A stretch of DNA of 16,595 nucleotides from JAQUPP01 sp041649955 (GTDB lineage: Bacteria; Patescibacteriota; Patescibacteriia; UBA2591; JAQUPP01): assembly GCA_041649955.1 (NCBI GenBank), contig JBAZMD010000017.1, positions 1-16,595 of the forward strand. Reading direction: 5' to 3'. The position numbers and the translations under genes are program-made. Position 1 is the first letter of the stretch. Each line of letters starts with the position of its first letter. This document shows, in pieces, positions 14,601-16,595 of this stretch. Under the pieces are notes generated by a model. It had not been told where the DNA came from. It saw only the letters and a list, made by a program, of their open reading frames with translations, and did no database searches.

Positions 14601-15420
14601 CTGTTGCTGTTGGATGAAGAATTCTCTGTACGATTTTGAATGACGAAGGACTGCCTGGATTGGCCGGTACGAAAACCGGCACTTTAAAACCCTGCAGAGC
14701 ACCGACGTTGTCATTAAAAGCCAAAACACTAACATTCTGGTCAGAAGAAATAGCTCGAAGCGGAGCTTGAATAATATCAAACAAACACTCCGGCATTTCC
14801 TCTCCATCAATCACTTGCTTTCCCTTGAAATACCAATGACGAGAATGCTCGCTATTGGCATTGCCAATTTGGAACAATTCTACATCAGTAGGATTTCTTC
14901 CATATTTCTGGAAAAGTTTTGTGTAATACCCGATGTCCCATTCATCCATGCCAAGACCGAGCTGTTTGTTAGCCTGACGGATTGCTTCTTCTCCTCGTTC
15001 AAGAACGGGAATAATTTGCACTTCCGCAGGTTTTACATCAAGCTCAAAATTCGTCAAACCGCCAAATGGATAGACAGCTTGCGTCATCTTATCCAAGTGT
15101 TCGGCAAGAATTTTTTCTTGCGTATTGCTGTCTGACTTATACAATCTTGACTGCTCAATCCTGACTACCTTTTTTAATCCCATTGCGTGACAAATTGCCA
15201 CAGCATTGGTTGAAAAAGGAGTTTCCACATTGAGGCGTGGACCGATTTCCACGTAAGAACCCTTGTTATAAGATGGATATCCATAAACTAGCATTGGCTC
15301 AAATGTTTCGGTAATAACCCATCGGAGTTTATTTAACTCCTCTGCTGTCATTTCTAAAATCGTCTCAACGTAAAAACAAACTTCAAACAAACCGAAATTC
15401 CTGACAAATCTGGTCATCAT
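11644..15420 (-). CDS. purL: Phosphoribosylformylglycinamidine synthase, single-chain
   Basis: A 1258-residue PurL of the long type. It converts FGAR, ATP and glutamine to FGAM, the fourth purine step, in the cytosol. The N-terminal PurS-like and linker part includes NSEHSRH (189-195). The first synthetase half has AETHNHPT (274-281), GGxGRIRDT, GGGAASSM and HDQGAGGPSN; the second has CDGGKDSLS (748-756) and SLHDRSDGG (853-861). The C-terminal glutaminase has VREEGTNGDYE, APGGFSF, nucleophile Cys1090 in GVCNGCQ, and MMPHPE with His1218 and Glu1220, so ammonia is made in the same chain. All catalytic sites look intact. Length compares with about 1300 in E. coli. The start is set by AGGAGG at 15426-15431 and a double ATG. 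Base composition is well above neighbours (line 13261-13320 is 50% G+C). Confidence 0.97.
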   Translation of the reverse strand: MMTRFVRNFGLFEVCFYVETILEMTAEELNKLRWVITETFEPMLVYGYPSYNKGSYVEIGPRLNVETPFSTNAVAICHAMGLKKVVRIEQSRLYKSDSNTQEKILAEHLDKMTQAVYPFGGLTNFELDVKPAEVQIIPVLERGEEAIRQANKQLGLGMDEWDIGYYTKLFQKYGRNPTDVELFQIGNANSEHSRHWYFKGKQVIDGEEMPECLFDIIQAPLRAISSDQNVSVLAFNDNVGALQGFKVPVFVPANPGSPSSFKIVQRILHPTATAETHNHPTMWSPYAGAATKIGGRIRDTTAGGQGSLIGFGTAGYCVGNLFIPGYKIAGEVVGGEPSNTYATPLRILIEGSNGDFDYGNQFGEPTIGGFTRTFCQIVSGERREFRKPVFYGGGIGHIDGAHIKKQTPEKGMLIVAIGGPAYAIGVGGGAASSMMQGQQDASLDFNSVQRGNGEMGNKAVRVIRACVEMGDKNPIKSHHDQGAGGPSNVLSELMEMIGGKIDIRKIVLGDKTMSVLVIWSAEYQERYGLLITADDLDLFRSICIRERVNCEVLGEITGDGYITVIDSENNTTPVHLDLHDILGKLPQKTFKSEHLPRIFDSPKLPKDLTLEKAIEITLQQLSVGSKGFLVHKVDRSVGGLVAQQQCCGPSQVPIGNVQVLADSYFGLTGVASALGEQPLKMLIDPKAGARMSVGEMLTNLMSAGGIDLPKIRCRANWMWPAKLPGEGALLYDAVESMRDAMIAFWIACDGGKDSLSMAAMIGNELVKAPGELVIKGYASMPDITKVLTPDIKAPGESYLGLIDLGLGKNRLGGSALLQALNQLGNETPDCDPELLKATWKAKQILHDCKTILSLHDRSDGGLAAAVIEMCLGGNCGLADSSGFDLVPFFAEELGVVIEYLPRDEDMIRRVLEKEKAPDLKRLDRTSAHRSPYVFGIDLSTLRQWWEATSHQLEKLQTKNGVADEEFASYQNIHKPVYQLGFTPSTIIIKDGDFRPKVAVVREEGTNGDYEMAAALLTAGLDPWTVHMSDLLSGRISLDQFQGLVAPGGFSFMDVFDSAKGWAGAIKFNPILREMFDRFYNREDTFTLGVCNGCQLFALLGWVPWKGLDEKIQPRFIRNRSERFESRWSQVKIQSSPSILLAGMEGSTLGVRIAHGEGRLYFPDSQILEVVREKNLAPLVYVDSENEPTEKYPFNPNGSVSGIAALCSPDGRHLAMMPHPERAFAPWQWHYWPREWSDVKVSPWLQLFQNARKWCLQNR

Positions 15421-15425
15421 GACAA

Positions 15426-15431
15426 CCTCCT
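15426..15431 (-). promoter_or_regulatory. Shine-Dalgarno of purL
   Basis: AGGAGG, five bases before the first of two adjacent ATG codons (15420 and 15417). The strongest ribosome site in the window along with 9708. Confidence 0.8.
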
Positions 15432-15474
15432 TTTTTTCATTTATTTTTTGTTATTGTTAAAGAACACGCAATAA

Positions 15475-15513
15475 ATTATAAAATAATATTAACAAAAATT
15501 TCATTTTTGTCAA
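15475..15513 (-). promoter_or_regulatory. purL promoter region
   Basis: Perfect TTGACA (15508-15513). Two possible -10 boxes follow: TAATAT at 15486-15491 after 16 bases, or a perfect TATAAT at 15475-15480 with a poor -35 of its own. The leader would be about 47 to 58 bases. No riboswitch-like fold was recognised in it. Confidence 0.55.
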
Positions 15514-15562
15514 TCCCTGATTTTCTCTAATTTTAAACGATTTTTACCCAAAATAGGATATA

Positions 15563-15604
15563 AAAAAACATTCCAATATTCTTGAGAATATGAGAATGTT
15601 TTTT
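15563..15604. terminator. Palindromic hairpin copy 4, behind the Nudix-like gene
   Basis: The most diverged copy. The arms 15563-15582 and 15585-15604 pair around centre TG with two mismatches, between A and T tracts. It starts 23 bases behind the stop at 15628. ATAGGATATAAA precedes it, similar to copy 3. Confidence 0.65.
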
Positions 15605-15627
15605 AAAAATAAATATAATATAAATAA

Positions 15628-16059
15628 CTAATTTAAATACCCAATTTTCTTTAAAAGTTTTTTTGAAGGAGGCACGATGTCATATTCCTTAATTTTTTCT
15701 TTTGGTATCCACTCAACTTTTTCTGTTCCCTCGGGTGTTTTAGGTAGTCCGCTTTTATAAAAGCTACTGAAATCTATATAAATAAATTTTTTCACAATTC
15801 CATCATGGTCTTGCTTAACTTCACTATCCTCGCCTATTTGTACAACAGAATGAATATCAATATTCAAAATTTTCTTAATGTATTCCGATATTGTTTTAGA
15901 ATCGTCTTGATTTAATACGCGTTCACAGCCGAACAGATACCATGTTTCTTTGTATGGCAACGAACCTTCTGGTTTTTTCCGCATCAAAATTGCATCATCT
16001 TTTTCAATAACAGCGATCAGAAGTGTTTTTATTCCTAATTCATTAGCAGTATTATTCAT
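15628..16059 (-). CDS. Nudix-fold protein with a degenerate Nudix box
   Basis: A 143-residue protein with the Nudix layout. Strand TLLIAVIEKDDAILMRKKP (12-30), WYLFGCE, a helix at 52-65, strand KFIYIDF, and the C-terminal GTEKVEWIPKEKIKEYDIVPPSKKLL, where EVxWxxxxEL...LPP is typical. The Nudix box GX5EX7REUXEEXGU is not intact. The place of REUxEE reads SEYIKK (58-63), so the metal-binding Glu pair is Lys62-Lys63. It may have lost hydrolase activity or bind nucleotides without cleaving them. It follows the SRPBCC gene by 42 bases with no Shine-Dalgarno sequence and probably shares its transcript. The fold is a reasonable but not certain call. Confidence 0.65.
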   Translation of the reverse strand: MNNTANELGIKTLLIAVIEKDDAILMRKKPEGSLPYKETWYLFGCERVLNQDDSKTISEYIKKILNIDIHSVVQIGEDSEVKQDHDGIVKKFIYIDFSSFYKSGLPKTPEGTEKVEWIPKEKIKEYDIVPPSKKLLKKIGYLN

Positions 16060-16088
16060 AGTATTAATTAAACATGGAATCCTTGAAC

Positions 16089-16100
16089 AATATTAAAACC
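16089..16100. repeat. AATATTAAAACC repeat, copy c
   Basis: Differs by one base from the words at 9916 and 11126. It lies directly behind the SRPBCC stop at 16102. Confidence 0.35.
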
Positions 16101-16101
16101 A

Positions 16102-16548
16102 TTATTTCTCAAGAAACTTTTTAAGCTGATCAATAACTGCTTTTTCCCAGTATTTCATTGAATACCAGCGTAGTAATGGCATAGCGATTATACTTAGCCA
16201 TTTTTTATGAATAGTGACTTGATAGGTATAGTCAATCAAAGTTCCCTTGGCGTGTTCCGAAAGCAACAACTCTTCGTGTCCGGAAGTCCCAAACTGATAA
16301 CTGTCATTGTCCGAAATAAAACCCTTCCCCGGGAGAATTTGAGTCTTCATCTTCACCTGAAATTTTTTACCGAATGATCTTGCGGTTGCGTCCATCTCTA
16401 CATAATTTCCTTCCCGTTTATTAATCTGTATTGATTCAGCGACTTTTGGAAAATGCTTCGGAAATTTTTCAAAGTCGGTCATTATTCCGAATACATCATT
16501 TATGGGAGCTTTAACAACCCATTGATTGTGAAGTGTTATTTTGTTCAT
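16102..16548 (-). CDS. SRPBCC-fold protein (START / polyketide cyclase-like)
   Basis: A 148-residue single-domain protein. The start NQWVVKAPINDVFGIMTDFEKFPKHFPKV is the usual first strand and helix of the SRPBCC superfamily, where xAPxxxVFxxxxDxExxPxxxP is recurrent. The middle has curved strands (NYVEMDATARSF, KFQVKMKTQI, HEELLLSEH, GTLIDYTYQVTI), and the long C-terminal helix is YSMKYWEKAVIDQLKKFLEK. Such proteins bind hydrophobic ligands in a deep cavity; many are coenzyme-Q-binding COQ10-like. No ligand is identifiable. ATG 16548 has no ribosome site, and a TAAAAT box lies seven bases ahead, so the mRNA may be leaderless. The next gene follows after 42 bases. Confidence 0.8.
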   Translation of the reverse strand: MNKITLHNQWVVKAPINDVFGIMTDFEKFPKHFPKVAESIQINKREGNYVEMDATARSFGKKFQVKMKTQILPGKGFISDNDSYQFGTSGHEELLLSEHAKGTLIDYTYQVTIHKKWLSIIAMPLLRWYSMKYWEKAVIDQLKKFLEK

Positions 16549-16573
16549 GTATAATATTTTACAATAATTCCCA

Positions 16574-16595
16574 GGGCAATGGAACGATGTTGGAA
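16574..16595. repeat. GGNCAATGGAACGA repeat, copy b, cut by window edge
   Basis: 18 of 22 bases identical to 11521-11542 in the same orientation. The window ends exactly where copy a runs on to its palindrome, so a further palindrome may lie just outside. Confidence 0.45.

Noticed and set aside
15421..15475. Purine riboswitch in the purL leader
   Set aside because: The leader is only about 50 bases, AT-rich, and shows no three-way junction or conserved loop sequences.
3788..15604. The four palindromes as a CRISPR array or transposon ends
   Set aside because: The copies are kilobases apart, occur in two orientations, have no regular spacers and enclose normal genes without a transposase.

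Overview
The window looks like a chromosomal segment from a member of the Candidate Phyla Radiation (Patescibacteria, Parcubacteria-like). This is an inference from AT-rich DNA, standard stop usage (TGA is a stop, Trp is TGG), a giant DUF2341/LamG surface protein, several small proteins of types I recall from CPR genomes, and short intergenic gaps. Every gene reads on the minus strand, so transcription runs from right to left. No tRNA, rRNA, CRISPR array, transposase or phage gene was seen. No stretch over 300 bases lacks a gene; the longest gaps (9703-9931, 15421-15627, 11468-11643, 3059-3208) hold promoters, hairpin terminators and short repeats.

From right to left: an SRPBCC-fold protein and a degenerate Nudix-fold protein form a pair (16548-15628), closed by a palindromic hairpin. 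A full-length single-chain PurL follows (15420-11644) with a strong ribosome binding site and three stacked hairpins behind it. Next are a DUF3795 Cys-rich protein (11467-11147) and an SDR oxidoreductase overlapping a ParB-like protein (11093-9932), closed by another copy of the palindrome. A small membrane protein is translationally coupled to PurB (9702-7932), ending in a clear terminator. A four-gene AT-rich cluster (7810-5984) encodes a conserved hypothetical, a five-helix membrane protein, a CYTH protein and a GNAT acetyltransferase. Then come a single orphan gene with a near-consensus promoter (5912-5574), a fused dihydroorotate dehydrogenase/PyrK-type reductase (5462-3861), a membrane-anchored Cys-motif protein (3748-3209), and a very large surface protein (3058 to beyond the left edge) built of DUF2341 and LamG modules.

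Functionally the window mixes nucleotide biosynthesis (PurL step 4 and PurB of purine synthesis; the pyrimidine DHODH step with its own electron-transfer module) with envelope proteins and small accessory enzymes. purL and purB are visibly richer in G+C and have good Shine-Dalgarno sequences, unlike most AT-rich neighbours, which start without one. Four copies of a 40-48 base palindrome sit just behind gene 3' ends and probably serve as dispersed terminators. Nothing here amounts to a clear new defence or mobile system. The most unusual items are the palindrome family, the PyrD-PyrK fusion, a promoter lying inside a terminator, and the insertion-bearing surface protein.
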